A stretch of 64,000 nt of DNA from Odontesthes bonariensis. Its lineage: Eukaryota; Chordata; Actinopteri; Atheriniformes; Atherinopsidae. The first letter of the stretch is position 1. The number at the start of each line of letters is the position of its first letter. The notes under the pieces were generated by a model. That model saw only the letters and a program-made list of their open reading frames with translations. It had not been told where the DNA came from and ran no database searches. Below, one piece after another: positions 30,790 through 42,431 of the stretch. The translations under genes were made by a program, and so were the position numbers. The stretch is from assembly GCF_027942865.1 (NCBI RefSeq), contig NC_134516.1, forward strand, positions 25,503,322-25,567,321, in the 5' to 3' direction.

Positions 30790-31290
30790 GACTAAGGGAA
30801 ACAATGTCCTGTGAACACCATCTGGGTTCAAGGCAAATGGCAGGCATCACCTGTCATATTTGACTTGGACGTTCTGCTTTTGGTTTCAAACATGGCTTCT
30901 CAAAGGTCTGCATCTTGAGAGGAATTGCTATGGAAGTGTTAAATAGTTGCTCAGTTGACTATAGCGATCAGCTACAGCATCCTTTACAGCCATTTCTCTA
31001 CACCTGTACATGGCAGCCAGACACAACCCCTTCTATAGGTTGCTGAGTGCACGGTAGCCAACCTGAAGTCTTGCCATGCCAACATTGTGCTTGAAATACT
31101 TGGCTGGATACTCCTTAAATATTCTTCTGCAGTTAAGCCACAGCCAGTGCTGTCTTCGGCAGTCTTGTCATATAATGACCTTGTCTGGGTTTTTTTTTTC
31201 CCCCCAATCCTGCCAATGGCATGCTAAAGTAATGGCAAGCCAGTGGATAATGAACACAATTTCTATTTTTGTCGCTGGGTATCCATATAC
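30790..31290. other. No gene recognised
   Basis: A pyrimidine run lies at 31190-31205; nothing else recognised. Confidence 0.4.
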
Positions 31291-31925
31291 CAGGGCTGTC
31301 AAAAATGATTGACTATTCGTTCTAAAACCAATTTTTCAGACATCTGTATTGGCATATGTCAATGACACACATGCGCATCTGGGGGCTTTCAATCAGCCAA
31401 ACTGCCAGGCAATGGCAGCTTTACATCAATAACGGGACAAACAGACTTAACTACTTGTACAGGTAGTTTATTAAAGTTTAAACATTTAACAATTTGTTTC
31501 ATGTTATGCCAAGTCCATTTGGGTGAACTTTTTAAAGAATTAACCTCATGTTGCTGGTGGTCAACTGATAAGCTAACTGTAGCTTGTGCAACTTTGTCTC
31601 AAGGCTCCAAAATTTTTCCCTCAAATGACCAAAATCTGAAGTATTTCCAGGTGGGGCTTTATATATTTTTGGGGGTTAAAATCACTTTCGTTGTGTCTGC
31701 GGCAGAGTTGTGTTCTGAACTTTCTGCCATCTTCATGTGATCAACTTTCAGCAGTGATGCTTTACCAGACAGTGCGACTCCTGTGACCTGACCCCGTCAT
31801 GCAGTGTGCCGACTCAAGGCAGACGGCGGCTGCGCAGATGTTTTTCCACATTTGAGAATCATTTTCACCTTTCAATGTCTGTTTTTAAAACCTATTCAAA
31901 TTTAGAATATTCTTTGACAACCCTA
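31291..31925. mobile_element. hAT-like non-autonomous element
   Basis: Ends cagggctgtcaaaa and, reversed, tagggttgtcaaag form inverted termini of a common hAT type. A clear 8-bp target duplication was not seen, so the exact ends are uncertain. No transposase is present. Confidence 0.5.
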
Positions 31926-32126
31926 TCCTGTACCTACTATTGTGCTTTAAAAGGCAACTTGTTGGTGAAAGAAGGCAGTCCTAGAAACCTGTTTTATATG
32001 TGCATTGAATGATAAATTCTGGTCAAAAAAAACTCCAAGGTTCCTCACTGTAGAAGTATAGAACTATCTTACCATCCATTTACTTTACTCGATGTATCCA
32101 GTTTAGGGTAGTGGAAGCCTTTAGCC

Positions 32127-32636
32127 CAGTGATACTATTTTTTTCACAAGAGCCACATTGGCAGAGCAAAATCAAGGGAAGAGCCACTTTTATGAACACA
32201 TACTAAGTCCCCTTTTGCAAATATGCATTTCTACATATAAAACATCCCACAAAAAAGGAACAACACAGCCAATACATTTTGCATGTCCTTGACTTTCATG
32301 TTGTATTAGTAGTTTGTTGTAATCATAGTGAGACATTCAAGATGAGCATGGTTTAGTCCTTTTTTAATTAAAAACCGACCCATTGTGCCTGCATCTCGCT
32401 AATGGAGCTAGCGTGCACTGCGGTCAAGTGTGACGGTGGTTTAAGCGGGCTGCGTTGCCAGGTTTAACAGTGCCCCCTTTAGGAAACACCATTAAGCCTT
32501 AATAAAAATACTTCATACTGTGCAGTATTCGCTGTATGTTATTTGAAAAAATGTATTGTTATCAAATTGTTATACGCTACTATGCGAGTGCGAGCCACCA
32601 ATTAACGCTTGAGGAGCCGCATAATGAGTATCTCTG
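32127..32636. mobile_element. hAT MITE with 8-bp target duplication
   Basis: Termini CAGTGATACT and, reversed, CAGAGATACT are flanked by the identical octamer CTTTAGCC (32119-32126 and 32637-32644). This is the hAT signature. The ~510-bp interior (agccacattggcag near the left, gaggagccgcataatg near the right) has no coding capacity. Confidence 0.88.
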
Positions 32637-32649
32637 CTTTAGCCTATCC

Positions 32650-33510
32650 CTGCTGCCAATTGAAAGAGTCAGGGTACACCCTGGACAGCTCTCCAGTCCA
32701 GTCAGCAAAAGGTCTAATAATTTCCACACTTCCATTCACTGAGACTCTGCTAGAACTATTTGGAGACCTTTTCTAGAGGGCCGTATTGGAGAGTACTTTG
32801 AAAGTTTCATTGTGCCAACTATTGCTAGTTTAATAGCAAGTGATCTGAATCGAAGGAGTTAAAAAAATATTTTGCAAATTGATCATGTAGCTTTGCACTC
32901 GAGGGAATTTGAAAATGCATCTTCCACATGTGGTAGAATCAGGAAAACAAAAGCAGAGGAGATATTTAAGTCTTGTGTAGGATGAAAACCAACATGGGAA
33001 GATGTGATGCCATGTTAAGGACCGAGTCTGTATGAAGCAGTGTCAGCCCTCCAGCTGGTGTCCCAGGTGAGATGAACAAGGCCGCACATACAGAGGGCAA
33101 GTCGAGACAGTTGGTTAAGAGGGATGTATGGCTCTGATGAGGCACACAGAAGACACCAAGTGGTGCCAAGCAGAGGGGCAAGGTTACGTAGCATAGGCTA
33201 ACGAGTCACATGCAATTAAAGCTTGGAAAAGGCCAGCGAGTGCAGATTTAACTGAGGCACCTTCATGGTGCAAGGTCAAGCAGGGCCACTGTATTGAGCT
33301 TCATCAAGTTATTTTGGTCTGGGTTTGTGTAATGCAATTCAACCATGAGGAGAAGGAAACATGTAGTGGTGGAATTTAAAGCAGAAGTATTCAGTTTGCG
33401 CTTCAAAAGCAGAGTCAGCCTCAGTGGGTGTGGTGAAGACTCAAAGCCTCTATGAAGTGAAAACAAACCTCGAGTTAAAGTATTCAATACACAGACCACA
33501 TATTATTGGT
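32650..33510. other. Spacer between convergent genes A and B
   Basis: No exon or element recognised apart from the hAT MITE to its left. Confidence 0.4.
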
Positions 33511-33514
33511 CAAG

Positions 33515-33520
33515 TTTATT
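33515..33520 (-). terminator. Gene B polyadenylation signal
   Basis: AATAAA on the minus strand, about 55 bases after the 3'-UTR acceptor (tgcag, exon starting at 33575). Confidence 0.7.
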
Positions 33521-33645
33521 TTGCCAGAGTTCAGCCACAGGTTGGAATCTCCATGGAAGTGTCCATGAGAGTCACCTGCAGAAAACAGAAGGGGTCAGTA
33601 TTGATACAGGGGTCTCAATACTTCAGACACTAGTCCAGCTTTACC

Positions 33646-34627
33646 TTAGTACAACTTCTGCCCTTTAGACCCAGTCTTGGCATCAGCGTGGTCAAAAGCA
33701 TCCTGGGAGTATTTGGCGTACGAACTGGAGTCGCGGGCTCGTTGGTAGCCATTGCTGGACTGGACGACGTGGGATGAAGGGTATACAGTGCGCGTCTCAG
33801 ATGTGTCCTTAGGGATCTGGTCGGAGGTCCAGACAGACTGTGGGAAAGAACTGTCGATCTTCAAGTTCATTAGGGCAGCAAGGAAACGAGCAAAGTCTGC
33901 GTCCTGCGCAGTAAAGCCAGCATTAGACCCAGAGGAGCCGCTGCCGTAGCCAGACCCAGAGGAGCCGCTGCCATAGCCAGACCCAGAGGAGACGCCGCCG
34001 TAGCCAGACCCAGAGGAGCCGCTGCCGTAGCCAGACCCAGAGGAGCCGCTGCCGTAGCCAGACCCAGAGGAGCCGCTGCCGTAGCCAGACCCAGAGGAGC
34101 CGCCGCCGTAGCCAGACCCGGAGGTGCTACTACCAGAGCCAGAGGACCCACTGTTTTGACCTGAGCCCAGAAATTAGTTGAAGCAAAGTATGACAGCATG
34201 GTTAGTCGTGCTGTCAGTAGCCTCTGTATCACTGCCAATATGTTTAGTAACAATAAACAAAGCTAAAGGAGTATTTGCAGTTCAAGTGGGTCATTAAACC
34301 TGAAGTCTAATATATTGTAAGATTTGGTGCTGCATGATTAATATAGTTGCAGACCCTCTTCCCTCTCATTCCTACCAACATCATGGGTTGAGCATGTCCA
34401 GACTAAACAACTTCCCATGTTGGCTGCCTTTATATAAACTGCACCTAAATTTTGATATACTTGCTTTTCTGGGGGGGATAACATGTTCCAATGCTGAAGA
34501 GCAGGACACAAAGCCAGGAAATCCTGTTTGGATTTCAAAAGAAAAGAAAGAAACTTTAGTATATAGGAGAACAAAAACCTAAACCATTAAACATGAAGAC
34601 TCACCTGAAGAAAACCTTAAACAACAT
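33646..34627 (-). CDS. Gene B: secreted Gly/Ser/Tyr repeat protein
   Basis: Coding exons on the minus strand are 34627-34605, 34523-34465 and 34160-33646, giving 198 residues with consistent phases (2, 1). The start MLFKVFFRISWLCVLLFSIG is a signal peptide split by an intron at the same place as in gene A (after the codon start AG). Intron 2 appears to use a GC donor (AAAA|GCAAGT); its acceptor is ctcag at 34161. The last coding exon has about eight SGYGSGSSG repeats, then DADFARFLAALMNLKIDSSF and a polar tail ending SKGQKLY. A 3'-UTR intron begins one base after the TAA stop. Minus-strand TATA (aatataaa) is at 34745-34752. Confidence 0.75.
33930..34130 (-). repeat. 27-bp coding tandem repeat in gene B
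   Basis: Seven to eight copies of a 27-bp unit (gtagccagacccagaggagc cgctgcc on the plus strand) encode the nine-residue SGYGSGSSG motif. One unit reads GYGGVSSG. The number of copies is likely variable among individuals. Confidence 0.9.
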
Positions 34628-34744
34628 GTTGAACAAGACAAAACAGAAGCAACACAATTCAGATAAAACTGGTCAAAAACAGCAATCTAGTGACTGCTGT
34701 TGAGAGAAGCTTTGTGCTGTAACTCATCTGAGGCTGCAGCTGAC

Positions 34745-34752
34745 TTTATATT
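34745..34752 (-). promoter_or_regulatory. TATA box of gene B
   Basis: aatataaa on the minus strand lies about 120 bases upstream of the ATG, leaving room for a 5' UTR of about 90 bases. Confidence 0.5.
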
Positions 34753-34799
34753 GGTGCTCTACCTGCTCTAATTACACTCATAAACCTCACCTGGGACCC

Positions 34800-36285
34800 A
34801 GTCAGATCGTGCTGCATTCAATTCAGCTCTGAAAATGAACACTTCTGACATTTAAAATGGTTTGTTGCAACATGTGAGGAATGAACATGGGATGTTTTAA
34901 AGAAGGTGAATTACGCTTGGTCAGATACGGTGTTAAACATCTGGACCAAAGTCCTGCAGATCACTGTGGGCCCCTAATCTCTGGCTGGGGAGTGTGAGGG
35001 GAGTGACAGAGATTTGGTCTGAAGGACTCCAGGTTATAACCTCGGTTCTAATACGTCACAAAGTCGTCACAGCCATGAAATTGGGGTCCAACACATCACT
35101 TGTGCACTTCACTAGTGGGAGCTGCTAGTTGGGTTTCAAAAGGAAAAAAGTGAGCTCAGCGTGACATAAGACTGGAGTCTTAGTAAGTTAACCTGCTGAG
35201 TTCTGGAAATAACTCTAACATAATGTTGACTCCTTGGCAGGAATAAGGAGCTCTGCAGCTCTCTCATCCAGAGGATCTAGAAGCATGGATGTGTTTGGAA
35301 CATAGCAGAGGGTGTATTCTTCCTAAAGTCACGCTAACTGCCTTCTGCGCACTCTGAGATGTTTAAAGCTCAGATTAATATCTGAGCTGAGATGTAGAAA
35401 CGTGAGACAACATGATGCAGAGCTGCTCTTTTATTAAGTGATATGGAGGAGATCTTAGATTTATTTCAGATGAACTTGATTAAACAGGACATAACGGAGG
35501 TTAAATGTTTAAAGCACATTGTGCCATCATTTTGTTCATATCTGTAACTGTTTCTCAAATGTTTCTTAGTGAGGTGGAACTGTACTGAAAATACACTGAA
35601 GTTAAAGTTTCATTTTTAACTCATTTAAAAGGGAAAATGTGTCTATTTGAATAATGCTCTTTTTTAATATGGGTCTAAGTTTCTGAGAAAGTACTTTTTA
35701 CTGTAAAATGTTGACTGTCACACCTGAACTTCATATTTATATATGAAAATGAGAATATTTATATCCCCAGGTTGTTTTAATTCTGAAAACTAACATTTGT
35801 TACAGTAGTTTACATCATCTGTCCTCATAATTACTTTCATAAAATCCAACAAAGACCAGACTTTATCATGTTCATATTTAAACTGCAACCTGCAGGTTAA
35901 CAATGTGAGTGACTTAAAGTGTGGAAACAAGTCCACAGAAGTTTTTCTTTTAATTATATGTCAGTATATGTCGACTATGTGCAAGTAGTCCCCACAGGCA
36001 GTGTCCTTGCTGTAGGGACGACCAGGTAAGACATCTGATTCTCACATATAGATGGAATATTTGATGTTGCATTATGCCCAGTATTAATCACACATGTTTG
36101 TTCATGTTCCAGACAGGATAGTGAATGCTTTTGTGCACAGTCCACTGTGTGGTTGTACAGCTCACGACTTAACTGAATATATTCCAACACCTGGCTCGCC
36201 TTCTTGCATCCAAATGTAGAACAAAACAGATGTTTGATCTGTAAAATCTGATGTAATGAACAGAATCCATGAGAGTTGTTTGATT
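34800..36285. other. No gene recognised
   Basis: AT-rich sequence. The minus frame at 35975-36295 is a continuation of a Tc1 frame without domain support. Confidence 0.4.
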
Positions 36286-36289
36286 TATT

Positions 36290-36520
36290 TAATACATTTA
36301 TTCTAACCCTCCCCGGGCTCTGGGGAGGACTCATCCCTCCATCAGACCTGTTGCCACTGATTTTCAGTCCACTTCTTGTGTCATAGCTCAGCCTTTTCTC
36401 CCCGTTTCCCCTCCTTATGAACGGCCTCTTGACAGCCACCCTTCCATGGAGACCATTTCTGATGAGGCTTCACTGAACAGCTGAAGGTCCAGATGCATCT
36501 CAGGGAATCACCCGTTTTCT
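36290..36520 (-). pseudogene. Tc1-like transposase fragment
   Basis: The minus strand encodes VAVKRPFIRRGNGEKRLSY, equivalent to the GRVAVKKPFLRKGN block at 3767 and in the same orientation. A frameshift then gives KKWTENQWQQV, the next Tc1 motif. No catalytic triad is preserved. Confidence 0.75.
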
Positions 36521-36529
36521 GCAAAAATG

Positions 36530-37500
36530 CCATTTCATGCATGTCAAACTGTTATTTTATAGATGCAACCAAAGAAATGGGAACAGATGACAAATTCTTC
36601 CCATCCCTGAATTTTAGCTTGAGCAGCTACTGATGATGCAGCCCTTTTGGCCACCTGGTACCTGCTTCAGGTCAACCTCCTGAACAACCCAACACAAAAG
36701 GCCTTTTTCTTCAGCTTTAATTTTTCCCTACATGCTAATATTCACAAGCAGGTCCTATGCTACTGTCCTGATAGGCAATGATGACCTTCTGGCCACACCT
36801 CTGCTAGTGAGGCTCCTTTCAGTTTCCGTGACCCAACCTCATTGGTAATGTATAGATTTAACAAAAATACTCTGCTTTGTGTTTAAGATGTCATGAACAG
36901 GGTCCTCCACTAGATGTTTGCCCCCAACCACCTGATCCAACTTACTTCCAGGGAGTGAGTAAGTGACAACATTGAGCCAATAAATTTTGTTCCCAAGCCA
37001 CTTCACTAAAAGTAGCTGCCACATCTTTTGATTTGTGTAGCACAAGCTTCATTACAAGTCTTCAAAGTAACAAACCTTTGCAGCCACAGAAGATAGTTAT
37101 GAAGCCATCCTCGGTCATGGACTTGCAGAAACTACTGTCCAGGTTTCACATGGCCCCAGCATCTGATGGGTCTGCCCTTACCCAGAGCTGTAGGGTGAGG
37201 ATTGCTACAGAGCGTAAAGGTTTCCCCCTCAGCACAATATGCAGCAGTGGAATCTTCTGATAGAGCTCAAGGCCACACCTTTACCCACTGCTGTCAGAGA
37301 GCTGCAGTTGGCTTTTCAGCCATTTTTAGTTGGGAATACATTCCAAGCTGAAGCCGTCAAGACCTTCACAAGCTCACCTTTGAGCAGATACTGTCCTTAC
37401 GTTAATGCCAACAGCTTATTTATAGTATTAAGTCATGTCAACCTGTCAGGCCCTCAACTATCCCCTCCAACCCACAACTGGAGGACCCAGAGACGGCTAG
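36530..37500. other. Unassigned stretch
   Basis: Open frames of 60-90 codons occur on both strands (for example 36839-37045 minus and 37239-37511 plus) but none has a recognised domain. It may hold an old transposon relic. Confidence 0.35.
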
Positions 37501-37541
37501 GAGCCATTTGATGGTGCAACAAGGTATTCAAGTTAAAGCCA

Positions 37542-37874
37542 TTTATTCAAGCGGCAGCAGCAGCGATGCCTCTAGAACATGCAGATCTGCAAGACAAAGA
37601 AAGTCAGTCACCTACCAGCAGCTACAGAGAGCACACATGCAGAGGAAAATGAGCCTCACCAGAAAGATCCTCAGAAGCCGCTCTGAACTTGAACCTTGTG
37701 CTGAGATGTTTTGCCGTGGTCTGGCTCAGATTCTGTTGGGCTGTAGCGGAACTGGCTGAACAGCACACGCTTCTGGTTGTAGCGGGACCGAGATTTGTAA
37801 GCGGATTTAAATAGCGACTCTGAATGGACGGTAAACCCGCACTGAAGGCCCAGTGAGCCAAAGCACGGCCGCCA
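37542..37874 (-). pseudogene. Gene C: 3' end of a third family member
   Basis: A minus-strand acceptor (tttttcag) at 37875-37877 opens an exon that reads WRPCFGSLGLQCGFTVHSES, then NQKRVLFSQFRYSPTESEP and HKVQVQSGF, stop at 37671-37673. A donor follows 10 bases after the stop (exon end 37660), then an acceptor (cttgcag, exon from 37586) and AATAAA at 37542-37547. This stop, 3'-UTR intron and poly(A) layout is the same as in genes A and B. The exon is not in the family phase, and the inverted-duplication arm begins ~70 bp upstream, so the 5' exons are missing here. A second frame through the exon is also open, so the reading is tentative. Confidence 0.5.
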
Positions 37875-38437
37875 CTGAAAAATATATTTGAAACCTGTCA
37901 ATATGCCAACTTTGCGTGTTTACCTCTATAACTGATGTTATATGTAAAACAGAGCACATGGTCAATTAGCTTTTTAAAAATCTTTATTTTAAAGAAAACG
38001 ATCAAAACAAGAGTTTTTCTGGAAGAGATTTAAATAAGTTCTGAATATGCATTGAAGAGAGGTTACATTTGAGTCACCCCAGTGGAACATTTTATTTGTA
38101 GTCTGCAGGTTTCATGTTTTCAGCTGGAGATGGATGCTTTTTGTTCTGTATGTTACACATTTTTATCTTGATCATGGACATTCAGGACGAAATCAGGATT
38201 TTATTAGAGCAGAGCGACAGTCTGGACATGCTTTAAGTGACCACGAGTTGACACGTAGTCTTAATGGGCTGATTTTCAGTTTAGCCGTCTGACAAAAGAA
38301 ACAGAAAAATATGTGGATGAGAGCAGCTTTATTGGGAATTTGGCTGGAAATATACACTCATTCTTTCCTGTTTTTACTAAAAGATGCAGAAATATTAAAC
38401 TCTGTAACATGTGTTCAGTGCACCAACCCATGCCAAC

Positions 38438-38957
38438 TCAGTTAGCATACATACAGTTATAGGAATAGTTTACTGAATGTCCCATCTTGTAGACAGCCTC
38501 AGTGTTGCATTTCCAGTCCAGTCTGCTGTCCAGGTGAACCCTCAGGTATCTGTAATCCTCAACCACCTCTTCACCGAGGATGGAGACGCTGTTCAGCTGA
38601 CTGCTGCTCCTCCTAAAATCCACAATCATTTCTTTTGTTTGTATCCAGATGAGGCGATAGTTTATTTTCCTATAGATGTGATAGTTTCATGTAGATGTGC
38701 TGAGGTGTGACAGGGAAGCTGTTGGTACATGGAGGATGTGAGGTCTGTAGCAGGAGGCAGCAGCATGCTGAGTTTGTCTGAACTCTTCCATCTGTCTGAT
38801 CCCACATTATCCCAAAGCCTGTGAGCTTTTCCATTCCTGACCACACATCCCTCACACTGTTCTGCTGCAGATAGTTTCCTTTTTTCTTCACACTCCTCCT
38901 TAACTCCCTGTTTCCCTCCATGAAGGCCTTCTTCTTCATGCTCAGTGGCTGTAACAC
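38438..38957 (-). pseudogene. LINE reverse-transcriptase fragment, inverted copy
   Basis: Same fragment as 615-1153 (MIVDFRR...YLRVHLDSRLDWKCNTEA) on the opposite strand, with few substitutions such as NSVSILG for NTVSILG. Confidence 0.65.
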
Positions 38958-39058
38958 AAGTTCACATCAACCAGGCGTTTGTTCAGAAAACAGCGTCACA
39001 GCTTTGGACTCAGGAAGTGTTTCAGATGTCAGCTGTCACTCAGACACACTCTCATAGG

Positions 39059-39131
39059 GCCTGGATAGCTCAGATGGTAGAGCATCAGACTTTTAATCTG
39101 AGGGTCCAGGGTTCAAGTCCCTGTTCAGGTG
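39059..39131 (+). tRNA. tRNA-Lys (anticodon TTT), second copy
   Basis: Identical to the 441-513 gene except AGCTCAGATGG for AGCTCAGTTGG in the D arm. It keeps the same terminal G-U pair and G discriminator. It is carried on the right inverted-duplication arm. Confidence 0.88.
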
Positions 39132-39599
39132 TAGAAATGTAATCTACCACTTAACCTGTACTTCCCTCTATACCTGCACTCTGTTTCTACACTCTCACCT
39201 CTGACAGAGCCTGGCTGATGCTTTTCCTTCTATGTAGCTTATTGTTAGCTTTGCTGTTAGCCGCATCTTTATATCCTCATTTGTAACTTATATAAACTAT
39301 AGAATAATTCTATATAAACTATAGAAATCACCTTAAATGCACCAGTTGCAGAGTGTTGATCACATTCACTGAAACTACAACAGGTTAAGAGCATTTATCA
39401 TGAATAGCTCTGCTTTATATCAAGGCTTCTTTTCACTTAGATTTCACTATTTGGACAATCTGTAATGAATGAACACCCAGAACAGAACACAAGATATTAC
39501 AGAGATAAATCAACGCTGGTGCAGTTTAAACAACAAGGGCATTGTTTGCTTCATTTAAGGGGCAATAAAACAAAGCACTTCATCAGAAAAATCAGTGTC

Positions 39600-40740
39600 A
39601 GAAATATATTTTGTAAAGGCCTCAAGAGACATAGATGTTGGAGGAAGTTGCGTAAACTGTGATGATGTCACAAGTTCAGTCGCAGTGGTGCTTCCAGCTT
39701 CTCTGGAGTTTGGTTTGTTCCACATAAGGAGCAGTATTCTTTTGTATTTCAGCTTTAGACTGACAACATTTGTTGCTCAGTTTTCCTCTGAGCCACAGAG
39801 ATGGTCAGCTTTCATTGTGTCCAATAACTGCAGCTTCTAAAGTGGATTTCACAGCACTGCTGCATCTCTGACAGTTATCAGATCATTTGGGTGGAAAAAC
39901 ATACATCACAACCCTCTGAATCTGCTTTCAGTCCCACTTGAACAGTCTCTCACAGTTTCAGACACAAAATGTGTCTTTTAGTTTGAATCTCAGCTGATAT
40001 CTCCAACAACTGTAGAGGGACTCATATCATTTCACCAGCTGGTGTGATAAACTTACAGAAACAGCTCAGGAGCAGCACCGGGGATCTTTTGGGAGAAAAG
40101 GGGATTCTCTCCATGCTGATAGAGCTGGTAATAAATGAGTTTATGGATCCTACATATTACAGAGTAAAACAATAATAAAGGTGCTTTCTGAGTCTTGACA
40201 TCTTTTTGACAAAAATGTTCCGAATTTGAATCCCATGGAGGGAGCCAATGAAGTAAAGATTGATGCATAAAAGCATTAAAAACCTCTCCTGTAAGTTCTC
40301 TGTTCAAGTTTTATTTAGGCTCAGCTGCATGTTTCTCTTTATGGAATCTTTAAGCCCTCATAGATCAGTCTGATCCCAACAGAAGTCTGGCAGGTTTACT
40401 TGGTTGCTGTAGTTCACTAAAGCAGGACTCTGAGCAGGGCCCTCCGCTAACAGGCTCCTCTCCTTTAGAGCCAGTGGCAGGGTTGGGTTTGGGAGGTGAC
40501 GTTGCTCTGTGCTTTAAACAGCAGGCTTTAATCCACCAAACTTCAGTTGGTTTATGATCTGCTTTTCAGAGGATTTGTAAATGACTAAATAAATAACACC
40601 ACTGACTAAACCTTCAACTTAACCTGAACTAAGCAGAAGTTTGACTGGTTTGGATACGGTCAGGATCACACTCATTGGACACATAGAGGATCTGATTTAC
40701 TTCCTTTACTTCTTCATTTGCTGTTCTTAGTGACACAGAA
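39600..40740. other. No gene recognised
   Basis: Sequence upstream of the TRIM pseudogene. No RING or B-box exon was seen here, so the pseudogene may be 5'-truncated. Confidence 0.4.
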
Positions 40741-41753
40741 GACACAGAAGATGGTGAATGAAGAATCCAGGACAGAGAGAAAGATGTGAAGCTGCTTCAG
40801 CAGCAGGTGGAGGCCATCCATCAGTCTGCTGATGAAACAGTGGAGCACAGTGAGAACATCTTCACTGAGCTGATCCGTCTCATCCACAAAAGAAGCTCTG
40901 ATGGGAAGCAGCAGATCAGATCCCAGCAGCAAAGTGAAGTGAGTCGAGTCAAAGAGCTTCAGGAGAAGCTGGAGCAGGAGATCACTGAGCTGAAGAGGAA
41001 AGATGCTGAGCTGCAGCAGCTCTCACACACAGAGGATCACAGCCACTTTCTGCACAGCTGCCCCTCAGTGTCAGCACTCAGGGGGTCTACACACTCATCC
41101 AGCATCAGCATCCGTCCTCTGAGGCACTTTGAGGATGTGACAGCAGCTGTGTCAGAGCTCAGAGATAAACTACAGGACATCCTGAGAGAGGAATGGACCA
41201 ACATCTCACTGACAGTCACTGAAGTGGATGTTTTACTGCCAGAACCAGAAGCAGAGCCAAAGAGACTTCTTCAAATGTTCATGTGACATCACACTGGATC
41301 CAAACACAGCAAACACATATCTGTGACTGTCAGAGGGGAACAGAAAGGTGACAGGAATGAAACAGCCTCAGTCTTATTCTGCTCATCCAGACAGACTGAC
41401 AGAATGGTGTCAGGTCCTGAGCAGAGAGAGTCTGACTGGACGTTGTTACTGGGAGGTGGAGAGGAGAGGGGGAGGAGCTGATGTAGCAGCCGCATACAAG
41501 AACATCAGCAGAACAGGGAATGCATGTGGATTTGTATTTAATGACAAATCTTAGGCATTAAAATGTTACCAAAACGGTTCTGAATTTTGGTCCAACAAGG
41601 TGAAAGCCTCCATCTCAGGGCCTCAGTCCTCCAGAGTGGGAGTGTACCTGGATCACAGAGCAGGTGTTCTGTCCTTCTACAGCGGCTCTGAAACCATGAC
41701 TCTCCTCCAAAGAGTCCAGACCACATTCACTCAGCCGCTCTGTGGTGGAGTTA

Positions 41754-42431
41754 AGGCGGTAGCATGGTTGCCGCGTCTGTCACGGCGGTGTCGCACCGTG
41801 ACATCAAAATGACGTTTCAGGCATGGCGCTTCCCTTGAACAGACGGCGCAGCGCGTTGTCGTGCACCAGTCGATTTTTGTAACTTGGCGGCGCCGAGCAC
41901 AACGAACCGGATGGACCGATGTGAGACCAGGCTCAGTGAGGAGGTGCGTTTGTACAGGCAGCTGTACGAAACTGCAGTGAAACAGCACAGGGAGCACGTA
42001 AACTCCCCAAACCGGTGCACAGAGATGGGCAGAACTTTTGGGAAAGAGGGAGAGTTCTGTAAGAATGTGTGGAAGAAGCTACGGGACAGATACCTGAAGG
42101 CAAAGAAGAGGGCAGAGACTCTGTTGATGCCGGGGGCTTCAAACCTTCACCTCTATTAACTGAATTAAAAAATTAAAATTATCCGAATTCTGCAGCAGTA
42201 TCATTAATTACAGTATTCTTGCTCTTGACAGCGGCATTGTTTTCTTCTCCACTTTCGTGGTTGTAGAGTAGAGGTAACCTTCACGAAGCAGCGCCACCTC
42301 TGTGACGGAGAAAATTGCAACTACTGGCGCGCAACGACTTGCGCCACTATATAGCGTCCTATGGCGGGCACGAACTCGTGACGTCATCAACACCGCTCGC
42401 GCGAGCAGACGCAGCAACCATGCTAGAGCCT
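41754..42431. mobile_element. PIF/Harbinger-like element inserted in the TRIM B30.2 exon
   Basis: Termini AGGCGGTAGCATGGTTGCCG and, reversed, AGGCTCTAGCATGGTTGCTG are inverted repeats of ~27 bp. TTA flanks both sides (41751-41753, 42432-42434), and removing the element with one TTA restores the B30.2 reading. It carries one MADF-like gene fragment and no DDE domain. Confidence 0.9.
41914..42159 (+). CDS. MADF/Myb-like DNA-binding fragment of the Harbinger element
   Basis: 82 residues, with ETRLSEEVRLYRQLYE, then GKEGEFCKNVWKKLRDRYLK and AKKR. This matches MADF or Myb/SANT-like domains, the accessory DNA-binding proteins of PIF/Harbinger transposons. The domain is complete at its core but the protein ends soon after, so it is likely a truncated remnant. 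Confidence 0.6.
   Translation, partial: DRCETRLSEEVRLYRQLYETAVKQHREHVNSPNRCTEMGRTFGKEGEFCKNVWKKLRDRYLKAKKRAETLLMPGASNLHLY

Larger units (their letters stand above)
37945..39590. repeat. Right arm of the ~2-kb inverted duplication
   Basis: Reverse complement of 1-1997, with the tRNA-Lys and LINE fragment in inverted orientation. It begins beside gene C's last coding exon. About 245 bp present in the left arm are absent here near 38170. Confidence 0.9.

Noticed and set aside
33870-34253. Minus frame of PLGLATAAA repeats
   Set aside because: It is the wrong frame of the SGYGSGSSG repeats of gene B; the correct frame joins the signal-peptide exons in phase.
37508-37759. 83-residue plus-strand frame
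   Set aside because: The splice signals, stop and AATAAA fit the minus-strand gene C; the plus frame is its shadow.
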